Of a stretch of DNA of 14,479 bases, positions 1 through 6,516 are shown piece by piece. The stretch covers positions 1 through 14,479 of the forward strand of contig CANQCX010000029.1 in assembly GCA_947591115.1 (NCBI GenBank), written 5' to 3'. Both the position numbers and the translations under genes were made by a program. The notes below the pieces were generated by a model. The model made no database searches, was not told where the DNA came from, and saw only the letters and a list, made by a program, of their open reading frames with translations. The DNA comes from an uncultured Lachnospiraceae bacterium (lineage in GTDB: Bacteria; Bacillota; Clostridia; Lachnospirales; Lachnospiraceae). The stretch's first letter is position 1, and each line of letters begins with the position of its first letter.

Positions 1-1608
1 GCCGGACAGCTTGCCGGAAATCCGATGTTTGCGCTGGCGGAATCGGTAAAACCGGGATTTTTGAACCTGAAGCTTCGTCCGGAGTATCTGGCCTCGTATC
101 TGAACGAAATGCAGACCGAAGACGGACGCTACGGCTGCGAAACGGTCAGCAGGAAAAAGACCATCATTGTGGATTACGGCGGAGCAAACGTAGCAAAACC
201 GCTTCATGTCGGGCATCTGCGTTCCGCGATCATCGGAGAAAGCGTCAAACGTCTTGGACGGTTTATCGGTCATCACGTCATTGGCGACGTTCATCTTGGC
301 GACTGGGGACTTCAGATGGGACTGATCATTACGGAGCTTAAAGCGCGCAAACCGGAGCTTCCGTATTTTGATGAAGCCTATACCGGAGAATATCCAAAAG
401 AAGCGCCGTTTACCATTGCCGAGCTTGAGGAGATCTATCCGTTTGCCAGCGGAAAATCCAAAGAGGACGCCGCATACAAAGAGGCTGCCATGCAGGCCAC
501 GTATGAGCTGCAGAAGGGCAGACGCGGATATCAGGCGCTGCTTTCGCACATTTTAAACGTATCGGTTACGGATCTAAAGAAAAACTATGACCGGCTTGGC
601 GTTTCGTTTGATCTGTGGAAGGGCGAGTCGGATGCGCAGTCGTATATTCCGGATATGGTGCAGAAAATGAAGGACGACGGCTACGCCTATATCAGCGATG
701 GAGCGCTGGTGGTAGACGTCAAAGAAGAAACCGATACCAAAGAGATTCCGCCATGCATGATCTTAAAATCCGACGGCGCGTCTTTATACAATACGACAGA
801 CCTTGCCACAATGGTATGGCGGATGCAGGATTACCATCCGGACATGCTGATCTATGTAGTGGACAAACGTCAGGAGCTGTATTTTACGCAGGTATTCCGG
901 TGCGCCAAAAAGACCGGCATCGTAAAGCCGGAGACCGAGCTGAAATTTCTGGGGTTCGGCACGATGAACGGAAAGGACGGGAAACCGTTTAAAACCAGAG
1001 AAGGCGGCGTGATGCGGCTGGAATATCTTTTAGCCGACATCAATAAAGAAATGTATCAAAAGATCACAGAGAACCAAAACGCCAAAGAAGATCTGGCGCT
1101 GGCGGAGGACGAGGCGAAAACGATTGCTGGAATGGTCGCCCTTTCGGCGGTCAAATACGGGGATCTGTCCAATCAGGCTGCCAAAGATTATATTTTTGAT
1201 ATGGAGCGTTTTCTGTCTTTTGAGGGAAATACCGGTCCGTATATTCTTTATACCATCGTCAGGATCAAGTCCATCCTGACCAAATATGCAGAGCAGGGGG
1301 GCGCGGTTTCAGACGGGGCGCACGCTATCATCGCTTCGGAAAACGAAAATGAAAAGGCGCTCATGCTGGCGCTTTCCCGTTTTAACGGAATCATTGAAAA
1401 TGCATTTGAGGAATTGGCGCCGCACAAGGTCTGCGCGTATATTTATGAGCTGGCGAATGCGTTTAACGGTTTTTACCACGAAACGCGCATTCTCTCGGAG
1501 CAGGATATGCAAAAAAAGCGTTCTTATATCGGTCTTCTGACGCTGACGCAGGGAATTTTAGAGCTTTGCATCGACCTTTTAGGTTTTCAGGCGCCGGAAC
1601 GAATGTAA
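1..1608 (+). CDS. argS: Arginyl-tRNA synthetase, 5'-truncated by the window edge
   Basis: Class I aminoacyl-tRNA synthetase that charges tRNA-Arg with arginine in the cytoplasm. The frame is open from base 1, before the first ATG at 25, and the first residues (GQLAGNP, then AESVKPGFLNLKL) match the interior of the N-terminal Add-1 domain. I therefore read the gene as entering from the left, with roughly the first 50-60 residues missing. The HIGH-type signature is KPLHVGHLRSA, encoded near base 200. The KMSKS region is GTMNGKDGKPFKTREGG; most ArgRS lack a canonical KMSKS, so this is normal. The C-terminal anticodon-binding DALR domain is present, with NTGPYILYTIVRI at its start and the typical ending ..APERM before TAA. 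A strong terminator follows, so argS ends its transcript here. Identification is very secure. Confidence 0.97.
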   Translation, partial: AGQLAGNPMFALAESVKPGFLNLKLRPEYLASYLNEMQTEDGRYGCETVSRKKTIIVDYGGANVAKPLHVGHLRSAIIGESVKRLGRFIGHHVIGDVHLGDWGLQMGLIITELKARKPELPYFDEAYTGEYPKEAPFTIAELEEIYPFASGKSKEDAAYKEAAMQATYELQKGRRGYQALLSHILNVSVTDLKKNYDRLGVSFDLWKGESDAQSYIPDMVQKMKDDGYAYISDGALVVDVKEETDTKEIPPCMILKSDGASLYNTTDLATMVWRMQDYHPDMLIYVVDKRQELYFTQVFRCAKKTGIVKPETELKFLGFGTMNGKDGKPFKTREGGVMRLEYLLADINKEMYQKITENQNAKEDLALAEDEAKTIAGMVALSAVKYGDLSNQAAKDYIFDMERFLSFEGNTGPYILYTIVRIKSILTKYAEQGGAVSDGAHAIIASENENEKALMLALSRFNGIIENAFEELAPHKVCAYIYELANAFNGFYHETRILSEQDMQKKRSYIGLLTLTQGILELCIDLLGFQAPERM

Positions 1609-1617
1609 GGATCGCAG

Positions 1618-1645
1618 TCATAATTTCATAGACAAGTCATATAAA
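1618..1645 (+). promoter_or_regulatory. Candidate sigma-E promoter for the spoIIIA operon
   Basis: TCATAAT (1618-1624), 13 bp, then CATATAAA (1638-1645) resembles the sigma-E pattern (-35 like KMATATT, -10 like CATACAnT). The spoIIIA operon is sigma-E dependent in Bacillus subtilis, and this is the best match before spoIIIAA. Transcription would start near 1652, inside the 5' arm of the argS terminator, so the sporulation transcript could not form the full hairpin. The spacer is about 1 bp shorter than usual and the region is AT-rich, so this is only a candidate. Confidence 0.35.
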
Positions 1646-1685
1646 TAAGTCATAGGCAAACAGTTTGTCTATGGCTTATTTTTTT
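1644..1685 (+). terminator. Rho-independent terminator of argS
   Basis: A 17-bp stem (1644-1660 with 1664-1680) has two G-U pairs when read as RNA and a 3-base loop, followed by a run of seven T (1679-1685). It lies 35 bases after the argS stop codon and directly before the spoIIIAA ribosome binding site. A second partial 5' arm, CATAGACAA (1627-1635), is also complementary to TTGTCTATG in the 3' arm. Confidence 0.9.
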
Positions 1686-1703
1686 CGGTCAGGAGGAGCT
1701 GGA

Positions 1704-2597
1704 ATGGAATTAAAACAGATTTTTCCAATCTCGGTACAAAAGAGCCTTCCCGTCAATTATGAAAGAGGCTTGGAGGAAGTACGGTTTCGTGCAGGGTGGC
1801 CGACGGAGCTTTTATATGGGGACGGAAACATCCGGCGGCTGCCGAAGGTAACGCAGAGGGAAATGATCGAAATGCTCAATTATATCTCCGGCTACTCTCT
1901 CTATGCGCTGGAGGAGGAGCTGCGTCAGGGGTTTCTGACGATGAAGGGCGGACACCGCATAGGAATCTGCGGCAGGGCAAGCCGGAAAAGCTGCAATGAG
2001 ATCAGCGGGATCGCGGACATCAGCGGCATGAATATCCGGATCGCCCATGAGAGGAAGGGCTGCGCGGCTCCTTTGCTCCCGTATCTAAGAAACGGAAATA
2101 CCATTTACAACACCTTGATACTGGCGCCTCCGGGAGTAGGAAAAACCACGTTTTTAAGGGATGCCATCCGTTTGTTATCAACGGGGGATGACAAGCAGGA
2201 GGGACTAAAGATCGGCGTGGTAGACGAGCGTTCGGAAATTGCGGCATGTTACCGCGGAGTGCCGCAGAATGATCTCGGCCCGCGCGCCGATGTATTGGAC
2301 AACTGTCCGAAGGAGCGGGGAATGCGGATGCTGCTGCGTACGATGTCTCCGCAGATCATTGCGGTAGATGAGCTGGGACAGGAGGAGGAATTTGCCGCGG
2401 TCTATCAGATCTTGTATTCCGGAATCCGGATTTTGGGAACGGTTCACGCAAAAAATGTTCAGGAGCTGATGGTCAAGCCTTTTCTGGAAGCGCTGCTGGC
2501 GCAAAAACAGATCGGAAGGATCGTGGTATTGGAGCGGGGAGAGGAGGGCAGGCGCCTGTTTCGGATCTATAATGAAGCGCTGGAACGAATATGTTAA
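1704..2597 (+). CDS. spoIIIAA: SpoIIIAA, sporulation channel ATPase
   Basis: Cytoplasmic ATPase on the mother-cell side of the SpoIIIA-SpoIIQ channel, related to secretion ATPases of the PilT/VirB11 type. The 297-residue product has Walker A PPGVGKTT at about residues 142-149 and Walker B IIAVDELGQE at about 218-227. DVLDNCPK and the GTVHAKN segment after Walker B also fit the family. B. subtilis SpoIIIAA is 307 residues, so this is full length. The start is set at ATG 1704 because AGGAGG (1691-1696) sits 7 bases upstream. An in-frame TTG at 1665 lies inside the preceding terminator and is rejected as a start. It is the first gene of an eight-gene operon and overlaps spoIIIAB by 7 bases, which suggests translational coupling. 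Expression is expected in the mother cell under sigma-E. Confidence 0.96.
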   Translation: MELKQIFPISVQKSLPVNYERGLEEVRFRAGWPTELLYGDGNIRRLPKVTQREMIEMLNYISGYSLYALEEELRQGFLTMKGGHRIGICGRASRKSCNEISGIADISGMNIRIAHERKGCAAPLLPYLRNGNTIYNTLILAPPGVGKTTFLRDAIRLLSTGDDKQEGLKIGVVDERSEIAACYRGVPQNDLGPRADVLDNCPKERGMRMLLRTMSPQIIAVDELGQEEEFAAVYQILYSGIRILGTVHAKNVQELMVKPFLEALLAQKQIGRIVVLERGEEGRRLFRIYNEALERIC

Positions 2598-3106
2598 AAG
2601 GAATCGGAGCGGTTATGATCCTGCTTGCCGTATGCGGCTTTTTATTTGCGTGGCAGGAAAGCGTACAGCAGCGGCTGAGAAATCTGCGCGGACTGTGTAC
2701 CTTTTACCATCGGGCGCACTACGCGTTTGAAACGCAGAAAATGCACTGCATTGCTTTTTTTGAAACCTGTCCGGTCAGCAGTCCGGTATTTCAGGAAACG
2801 TTAAACCTGCTTTGCGTTTTGCTGGAAACATGCGCCTATCCGACCGGCGAGGAAGCATGGGAGGCGGCATTTGAAAAAAAGAAGCTCCAATGGGGGTTGT
2901 CCGATTTGGAATGGGAGCTGGCGCTCGACTCTGGAAAAGCGTTTTTCGGAAGAAATCTGGCGGAAAATATTGAGCGGATGGATAGCTGCCGCAGGCAGAT
3001 GGCGGAGCTTCTGTTACAGGAGGAGGAAAATTTTCGGGAAAAGAAAAAGGTCTTTACTCCGGTAGGACTTTTGGGGGGAATCATGCTGATTATTCTTTTT
3101 ATTTAA
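2591..3106 (+). CDS. spoIIIAB: SpoIIIAB, stage III sporulation membrane protein
   Basis: Second component of the SpoIIIA complex, a bitopic or hairpin membrane protein with a helical soluble part, related to GspF-type platform proteins. The product is 171 residues, the same length as in B. subtilis. A hydrophobic N-terminal helix spans about residues 4-20. The middle is charged and helical, with a Gln/Glu-rich stretch near LLLQEEENFREKKK, and a second hydrophobic helix (GLLGGIMLIILFI) forms the C-terminus. The ATG lies inside the last codons of spoIIIAA (ATGTTAA overlap), so translation is probably coupled. Its position between the ATPase and spoIIIAC is the conserved order. SpoIIIAB is thought to connect the ATPase to the membrane platform. 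Confidence 0.93.
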   Translation: MLKGIGAVMILLAVCGFLFAWQESVQQRLRNLRGLCTFYHRAHYAFETQKMHCIAFFETCPVSSPVFQETLNLLCVLLETCAYPTGEEAWEAAFEKKKLQWGLSDLEWELALDSGKAFFGRNLAENIERMDSCRRQMAELLLQEEENFREKKKVFTPVGLLGGIMLIILFI

Positions 3107-3139
3107 GAAAAAAGTATGAAAATCGCAGAAAGGGATTGT

Positions 3140-3334
3140 ATGGGCATAACGATTATTTTTAAGATTGCGGCGGCGGGGATCGTGGTAACGGTACTGAGTC
3201 AGGTATTGAAGCACAGCGGAAGGGAAGAACAGGCGTTTCTTCTAAGTCTTGCGGGACTGATCATGGTATTGTTCTGGATCGTGCCCTATATCAGCGAACT
3301 GTTTGAAACGATGGAAACGCTTTTTATTATGTAA
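3140..3334 (+). CDS. spoIIIAC: SpoIIIAC, small two-helix channel protein
   Basis: Small integral membrane component of the SpoIIIA complex. The 64-residue product has two predicted transmembrane helices (about residues 3-22 and 33-52) joined by a short charged turn, KHSGREEQ. B. subtilis SpoIIIAC is about 68 residues. I chose ATG 3140 over the in-frame ATG at 3116 because MGITIIFKIAAAG is the typical family N-terminus and AGAAAGGGA lies just upstream. The upstream version would add a charged octapeptide (MKIAERDC) not expected in the family. The gene begins 33 bases after spoIIIAB and is followed by spoIIIAD, a longer relative that shares the GI..A..hhh..hK pattern of helix 1. Confidence 0.92.
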   Translation: MGITIIFKIAAAGIVVTVLSQVLKHSGREEQAFLLSLAGLIMVLFWIVPYISELFETMETLFIM

Positions 3335-3345
3335 AAGGGGATGAG

Positions 3346-3726
3346 ATTATTTTAAAAATCGGACTGATCGGAATTGCAGCCGCGTTTCTGGCGATGCCGC
3401 TGAAAAAAGAAAAAGGGGAATTTGCAGTATTGATCGGAATCGGCGCGGGACTTCTCATTTTCCTTTATACCTTAGCGCAGATTTCGGTAATATCCGATTT
3501 TATTCAGGGCGTGCTGCAGAAAATTCCCGTTGAAAACGCTTACTTTGTGCAGCTTTTTAAAATGCTGGGGATTACCTATGCGGCGGAATTTTCCGCTTCG
3601 ATCTGTCGGGATGCCGGATATCAGTCGATCGCGGGGCAGATCGAGATTTTTGCAAAGCTGTCCATTCTGGCGCTGAGCCTGCCCGGTCTGGCATATATTC
3701 TGGATATTTTGGAGAATTTTTTATGA
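3346..3726 (+). CDS. spoIIIAD: SpoIIIAD, membrane protein with an anomalous start (AUU or a one-base indel)
   Basis: Integral membrane component of the SpoIIIA complex, with three to four hydrophobic segments. The first ATG in this frame (3394) falls after the first transmembrane helix, which is encoded in frame upstream as ILKIGLIGIAAAFLAMPLK. That helix matches the B. subtilis SpoIIIAD N-terminus in pattern, so the gene must begin earlier. Between the in-frame stop at 3304-3306 and 3394 there is no ATG, GTG or TTG. ATT codons at 3346 and 3349 follow AAAAGGGG (3333-3340) at reasonable spacing. From 3346 the product is 126 residues, against 133 in B. subtilis. An ATG at 3341 is in another frame and ends after four codons (MRLF). 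One extra base would fuse it to the helix, giving MEIILKIGL or MRLFLKIGL. The 3' end overlaps spoIIIAE by ATGA. Family identity is secure; the start is not. Confidence 0.85.
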   Translation: MILKIGLIGIAAAFLAMPLKKEKGEFAVLIGIGAGLLIFLYTLAQISVISDFIQGVLQKIPVENAYFVQLFKMLGITYAAEFSASICRDAGYQSIAGQIEIFAKLSILALSLPGLAYILDILENFL

Positions 3727-4904
3727 AGAAAAAAAGAAAAGCGGTCAAAGTTTTTTTCCTGTGCGCGCTGCTGCTTTTCCCGATGCGGCTTTTCGCGCAG
3801 GAGGACGCGGACGAAGGAACAAAAGGCGAGACGGTTTTGGAGGATCCCCAAGAGCTTCTTTGGGAGATACGAAAGGAGCTGGATTTTCAGGAGCTGGATG
3901 ATTTTACCGAAAACGAGCTGCCGCAGAAAATGACGTTTTCGGATCTGGTCATGCAGATCGTGGAGAACAAAACGGACAAAGGAGCGCTAAACGCGCTGGG
4001 AACGTGGGCGCTGGATCTGTTTTTTTACGAATTATCGGCGGCGCGTCCGCTGTTTATACAGATGTTTTTATTTGCGGTTCTGTTTACGGTAGTCAACCGT
4101 TTTTTCCTCCATTGCGGCGCGTATGTCAGCGAAATGGGGTTTTTGATGATATACGGCGCCATGATGATCCTTTTGATGCAGTCGTTTTTGCTGGTTGGCG
4201 ACGTTGTGCAGGAGGGAGTAGATACGGTCAGCCAGTTTTTGACCGCGCTTGTCCCCACGTATGCAACGACGCTGATGCTTTCCGGAAATCCCGCTTCGGC
4301 GGGCGCGTTTTATGAAATGGTATTCGCCCTGCTCTGCCTGACGGAATGGGCGATGAAAGTGCTTTTGGTTCCGGGAATACATATTTACGTCCTGCTGATG
4401 ATGCTGGATCATTTATTTGAGGAGGAAAAACTCTCTAAGCTGGCGGAATTGCTGGAAAGCGGGATCGGCTTGGCAATTAAGCTCGCCCTCAGCGGCGTAG
4501 TGGGACTTGGCGTGGTCCAGTCGCTGCTTACGCCCGCAAGAGACCGGATCTCCCAAAGCGTTGTTCTGCGCTCCATGACAGCGCTTCCCGGCGTAGGAAA
4601 CAGCATCCACTATGCGGAGGAGGTGCTGTTAAGCTGCGGACTTTTGATTAAAAACAGCGTAGGAACGGCAGGACTGATCCTGCTTCTGCTGCTCGGCATG
4701 AATCCGCTGATCAAGGTCTTTTCGTTTACGCTGCTTTACCGCCTTTTGGTCGCGGTGCTGCAGCCGGTTGCGGATAAACGGATCGTAGAGTGTATGCATG
4801 GGGTAGCGAAAGGAAGTATGCTGTACTTAAAAGTGATGGCGGCGACGCTGGCCTTGTTTCTGATCGCGATCGCAATGGTCGCGGCCTCGACCGGTTTTGT
4901 GTAG
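3723..4904 (+). CDS. spoIIIAE: SpoIIIAE, polytopic channel protein
   Basis: Largest membrane subunit of the SpoIIIA complex, proposed to build the channel or platform in the mother-cell membrane. The 393-residue product (B. subtilis about 399) begins with a signal-peptide-like segment: KKKRK, a hydrophobic stretch, and a possible cleavage after RLFA at residue 25. A charged acidic extracytoplasmic region of about 85 residues follows, then about seven to eight hydrophobic helices to the C-terminus. Conserved segments include TALVPTYATTLMLSGNPASA and ALPGVGNSIHYAEEVL. Its ATG overlaps the spoIIIAD stop (ATGA), indicating coupled translation. spoIIIAF follows after 14 bases with a strong AGGAGGAGG ribosome binding site. 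Confidence 0.95.
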   Translation: MKKKRKAVKVFFLCALLLFPMRLFAQEDADEGTKGETVLEDPQELLWEIRKELDFQELDDFTENELPQKMTFSDLVMQIVENKTDKGALNALGTWALDLFFYELSAARPLFIQMFLFAVLFTVVNRFFLHCGAYVSEMGFLMIYGAMMILLMQSFLLVGDVVQEGVDTVSQFLTALVPTYATTLMLSGNPASAGAFYEMVFALLCLTEWAMKVLLVPGIHIYVLLMMLDHLFEEEKLSKLAELLESGIGLAIKLALSGVVGLGVVQSLLTPARDRISQSVVLRSMTALPGVGNSIHYAEEVLLSCGLLIKNSVGTAGLILLLLLGMNPLIKVFSFTLLYRLLVAVLQPVADKRIVECMHGVAKGSMLYLKVMAATLALFLIAIAMVAASTGFV

Positions 4905-4918
4905 CAGGAGGAGGAAAT

Positions 4919-5209
4919 ATGGAGCTTGTACTGTCGTTTGTAAAAAATTATTTTACTCTGGTGTTCATTCTTTTGGTATTTTCCTATCTGGTGCCCAAAG
5001 AAGAATATAAAAAATATTTTCAGTTTTTTATCGGCGTGCTGATTGCGGTAGCGCTCCTTCGGCCGGTGCTTTCTTGGATGGATCTGGAAAATACGAACGC
5101 TGTTTATGAAAATCTGAATGAGATCAGCCAAAGGCTGGAAAGGATTCAATATCATGGGGAGGAAGAAAATTTATTTGAACTCTTTTTCGTGGAAGACGAT
5201 ACGCAATAA
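4919..5209 (+). CDS. spoIIIAF: SpoIIIAF, short form lacking the soluble ring-building domain
   Basis: Membrane component of the SpoIIIA complex. The start is ATG 4919 directly after AGGAGGAGG (4906-4914); the open frame extends further upstream inside spoIIIAE but has no matching ribosome binding site there. The 96-residue product has two hydrophobic helices (about 5-23 and 34-52). These are joined by VPKEEYKKYFQF, matching the family N-terminus, and are followed by a short charged helix. B. subtilis SpoIIIAF is about 206 residues, and its second half folds as a ring-building-motif-like domain. That half is absent here. The last 56 bases overlap the start of spoIIIAG in another frame. The short form may be a lineage trait rather than a defect, since the operon is otherwise intact. 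Confidence 0.85.
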   Translation: MELVLSFVKNYFTLVFILLVFSYLVPKEEYKKYFQFFIGVLIAVALLRPVLSWMDLENTNAVYENLNEISQRLERIQYHGEEENLFELFFVEDDTQ

Positions 5210-5741
5210 ACTAAAAAACATGAAGCGGACGGACTGGCTGATCGTGCTTTTGGCAGGCTTGCTGCTGCTGATCTTTGCGATCCCGTCGGGCACGCCGTAT
5301 TCCGGAAAAAACCAAAGCGGTCTGGAACAGGAAAAGGACGTGGAAAAAAGCAAGGAGGAGGCCGCCTCCGATGCGGTTTTGCAGGCGGACGATTACAAAC
5401 AGGAATTGGAAAAAGAACTGGAAACGGTTTTGAGCAGAATGGAGGGCGTCGGAAAAGTGGAGGTAATGATCACGCTGAAAAACGACGGGGAAAATGTGCT
5501 GGATAAGGACGTTTCGTCCGATTCCAATGGATATCAGGAAAATACGGTCGTTTATCAGTTGGAGGAAAAGGAGGCGCCGTATATTACCAGCCAGAGGATG
5601 CCGGAAATGGAGGGCGTCGTCGTTGTGGCGGAGGGCGGAGGAAATCCGGCGACGGTTTCCGCTATTTCCGATGTCGTTACGGCGCTGTTTGGAGTAGAAA
5701 CCCATAAAGTAAAGGTGGTAAAAATGACGGCTGCAAAATAA
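5154..5741 (+). CDS. spoIIIAG: SpoIIIAG, ring-forming channel protein
   Basis: Bitopic membrane protein that forms a large ring in the intermembrane space between mother cell and forespore. From ATG 5154 the product is 195 residues (B. subtilis about 229): a basic cytoplasmic tail of about 26 residues, one transmembrane helix (WLIVLLAGLLLLIFAIP, about 28-44), an acidic linker, and a C-terminal ring-building domain. The domain begins at LETVLSRMEGVGKVEVMITL and ends PEMEGVVVVAEGGG..VTALFGVETHKVKVVKM, which is highly typical. An inserted segment between the strands (about residues 115-150) fits the beta-triangle region of the family. ATG 5154 is preferred over 5118 or 5220 because it gives a typical basic tail before the helix and has AAAGGA 10 bases upstream. 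It overlaps spoIIIAF by 56 bases. A decayed copy of its last codons lies downstream. Confidence 0.92.
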   Translation: MGRKKIYLNSFSWKTIRNKLKNMKRTDWLIVLLAGLLLLIFAIPSGTPYSGKNQSGLEQEKDVEKSKEEAASDAVLQADDYKQELEKELETVLSRMEGVGKVEVMITLKNDGENVLDKDVSSDSNGYQENTVVYQLEEKEAPYITSQRMPEMEGVVVVAEGGGNPATVSAISDVVTALFGVETHKVKVVKMTAAK

Positions 5742-5807
5742 AAGCAAAGGGATCCGGTCATAAATCCCGTCCGGTTACATAAAATAAAAATAGTAGAAAT
5801 GACGGTT
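5703..5807 (+). repeat. Decayed direct repeat of the spoIIIAG 3' end
   Basis: Bases 5703-5732, encoding the end of SpoIIIAG (HKVKVVKMTA), are repeated at 5778-5807 with 24 of 30 identical positions. All six differences are transitions. The second copy is exactly 75 bases away, in the same frame, and would read HKIKIVEMTV. The spoIIIAG stop codon (5739-5741) lies between the copies. The 45 bases between the copies and the flanks upstream of each show no clear similarity. It looks like a relic of a small tandem duplication. Confidence 0.55.
5758..5785 (+). promoter_or_regulatory. Weak candidate internal sigma-E promoter before spoIIIAH
   Basis: TCATAAA (5758-5764), 13 bp, then CATAAAAT (5778-5785) repeats the pattern and spacing of the candidate before spoIIIAA. 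The 80-base gap before spoIIIAH is the longest in the operon, and an internal promoter is known from the B. subtilis spoIIIA locus. However, the -10-like box is also the first part of the decayed spoIIIAG repeat, so the match may be accidental. Confidence 0.25.
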
Positions 5808-5821
5808 CAGGAGGGAACAAG

Positions 5822-6436
5822 GTGAAGAAAATTTTCCACAAAAATCAGGTCATCATCACAACTCTGGCATTTTTGATCGCCGTTGCAGGATACATAAGCT
5901 ACGACCGCGTCAACGGGGACAAAAAGGCGGACACGAAAGAAGCCAATGCGGATGCCGTAGAGGAGCGCAGTTATGATATTTTTGACAGAGGAGAAGATAC
6001 GGAAACGGCGGAAACCATGGCAACGGAGGATATTTCCAATCCGGGGGAAACGGTTTTAACAAGTACTTCGGTGGGAAATGTCGATTATGCGGCGGAGGTC
6101 AAATTAAACAGGGAGCAGGTGCGCTCCAAAAACAAAGAAACGCTTTTAGAGATCATCAATAATCAAAACATTACCGAAGAACAGAAGCAGAATGCCATTG
6201 ACGAAATGGTAGCCATGACCGATATCGCCGAAAAAGAAGCCGATGCGGAAATGATGCTGGAGGCAAAAGGCTTTACCAATGTGGTGGTCAATATCAGCGA
6301 AGAAAACTGCGATGTCGTTCTGGATATGGGAGAGGTTACGGACGCAAAACGCGCGCAGGTGGAAGACATCGTAAAACGGAAGACGGGGATCGCACCGGAG
6401 AAGATCGTCATTACCGCGATCGACGCGCAGTCGTAA
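5822..6436 (+). CDS. spoIIIAH: SpoIIIAH, ring protein that binds forespore SpoIIQ
   Basis: Bitopic protein of the mother-cell membrane whose C-terminal YscJ/FliF-like domain pairs with SpoIIQ from the forespore to bridge the two membranes. The 204-residue product (B. subtilis about 218) has a short basic tail, one transmembrane helix (about 11-26), an acidic variable linker, and a C-terminal ring-building domain from about residue 95. The segment EQKQNAIDEMVAMTDIAEKEA and the end VKRKTGIAPEKIVITAI are typical. The start is GTG 5822, with AGGAGGG (5810-5816) just upstream; no in-frame ATG fits better. It is the last gene of the operon. No clear terminator follows, and a sigma-A promoter for prfC begins 18 bases after the stop codon. 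Confidence 0.94.
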   Translation: MKKIFHKNQVIITTLAFLIAVAGYISYDRVNGDKKADTKEANADAVEERSYDIFDRGEDTETAETMATEDISNPGETVLTSTSVGNVDYAAEVKLNREQVRSKNKETLLEIINNQNITEEQKQNAIDEMVAMTDIAEKEADAEMMLEAKGFTNVVVNISEENCDVVLDMGEVTDAKRAQVEDIVKRKTGIAPEKIVITAIDAQS

Positions 6437-6453
6437 TTTCTTTCGAATATTCA

Positions 6454-6482
6454 TTGAAAATGAAAAGAAACTGGGATATACT
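6454..6482 (+). promoter_or_regulatory. Sigma-A promoter of prfC-trxA
   Basis: TTGAAA (6454-6459), an exact 17-bp spacer, and TATACT (6477-6482) form a near-consensus vegetative promoter. The expected start of transcription is near 6489, giving a leader of only about 28 bases before the prfC GTG. It separates vegetative prfC-trxA expression from the sporulation operon upstream. Confidence 0.8.
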
Positions 6483-6505
6483 AACTAAAGCTGAGTTTTA
6501 GTTGG
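6481..6505 (+). promoter_or_regulatory. Inverted repeat between the -10 box and the prfC ribosome binding site
   Basis: AACTAAA (6483-6489) and TTTAGTT (6497-6503) are perfect complements around a 7-base loop; one wobble and one C-G pair extend the stem to 6481-6505. The right arm reaches into the GGAGG (6504-6508) that serves the prfC GTG start. It could be an operator just after the -10 box or a small hairpin affecting initiation. The 5' arm lies around the predicted transcription start, so the full RNA hairpin may not form. Confidence 0.4.
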
Positions 6506-6516
6506 AGGTTTATCTG

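Noticed and set aside
955..1015. Missing KMSKS motif in ArgRS as a sign of an inactive enzyme
   Set aside because: Most arginyl-tRNA synthetases lack the canonical motif; the rest of the catalytic domain is intact.
3344..3356. Programmed -1 frameshift from ATG 3341 into spoIIIAD
   Set aside because: The frame would fit, but the bases do not form a convincing slippery site and the frame closes after four codons. AUU start or an indel is simpler.
5211..5747. 178-codon open frame on the minus strand opposite spoIIIAG
   Set aside because: It mirrors a real gene with clear family motifs, has no ribosome binding site or promoter, and its translation resembles no recognisable protein.
6437..6470. 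AT-rich imperfect hairpin after spoIIIAH as the operon terminator
   Set aside because: The stems are only about 6 bp with a bulge, no T run follows, and the region overlaps the prfC -35 box. No terminator can be assigned.
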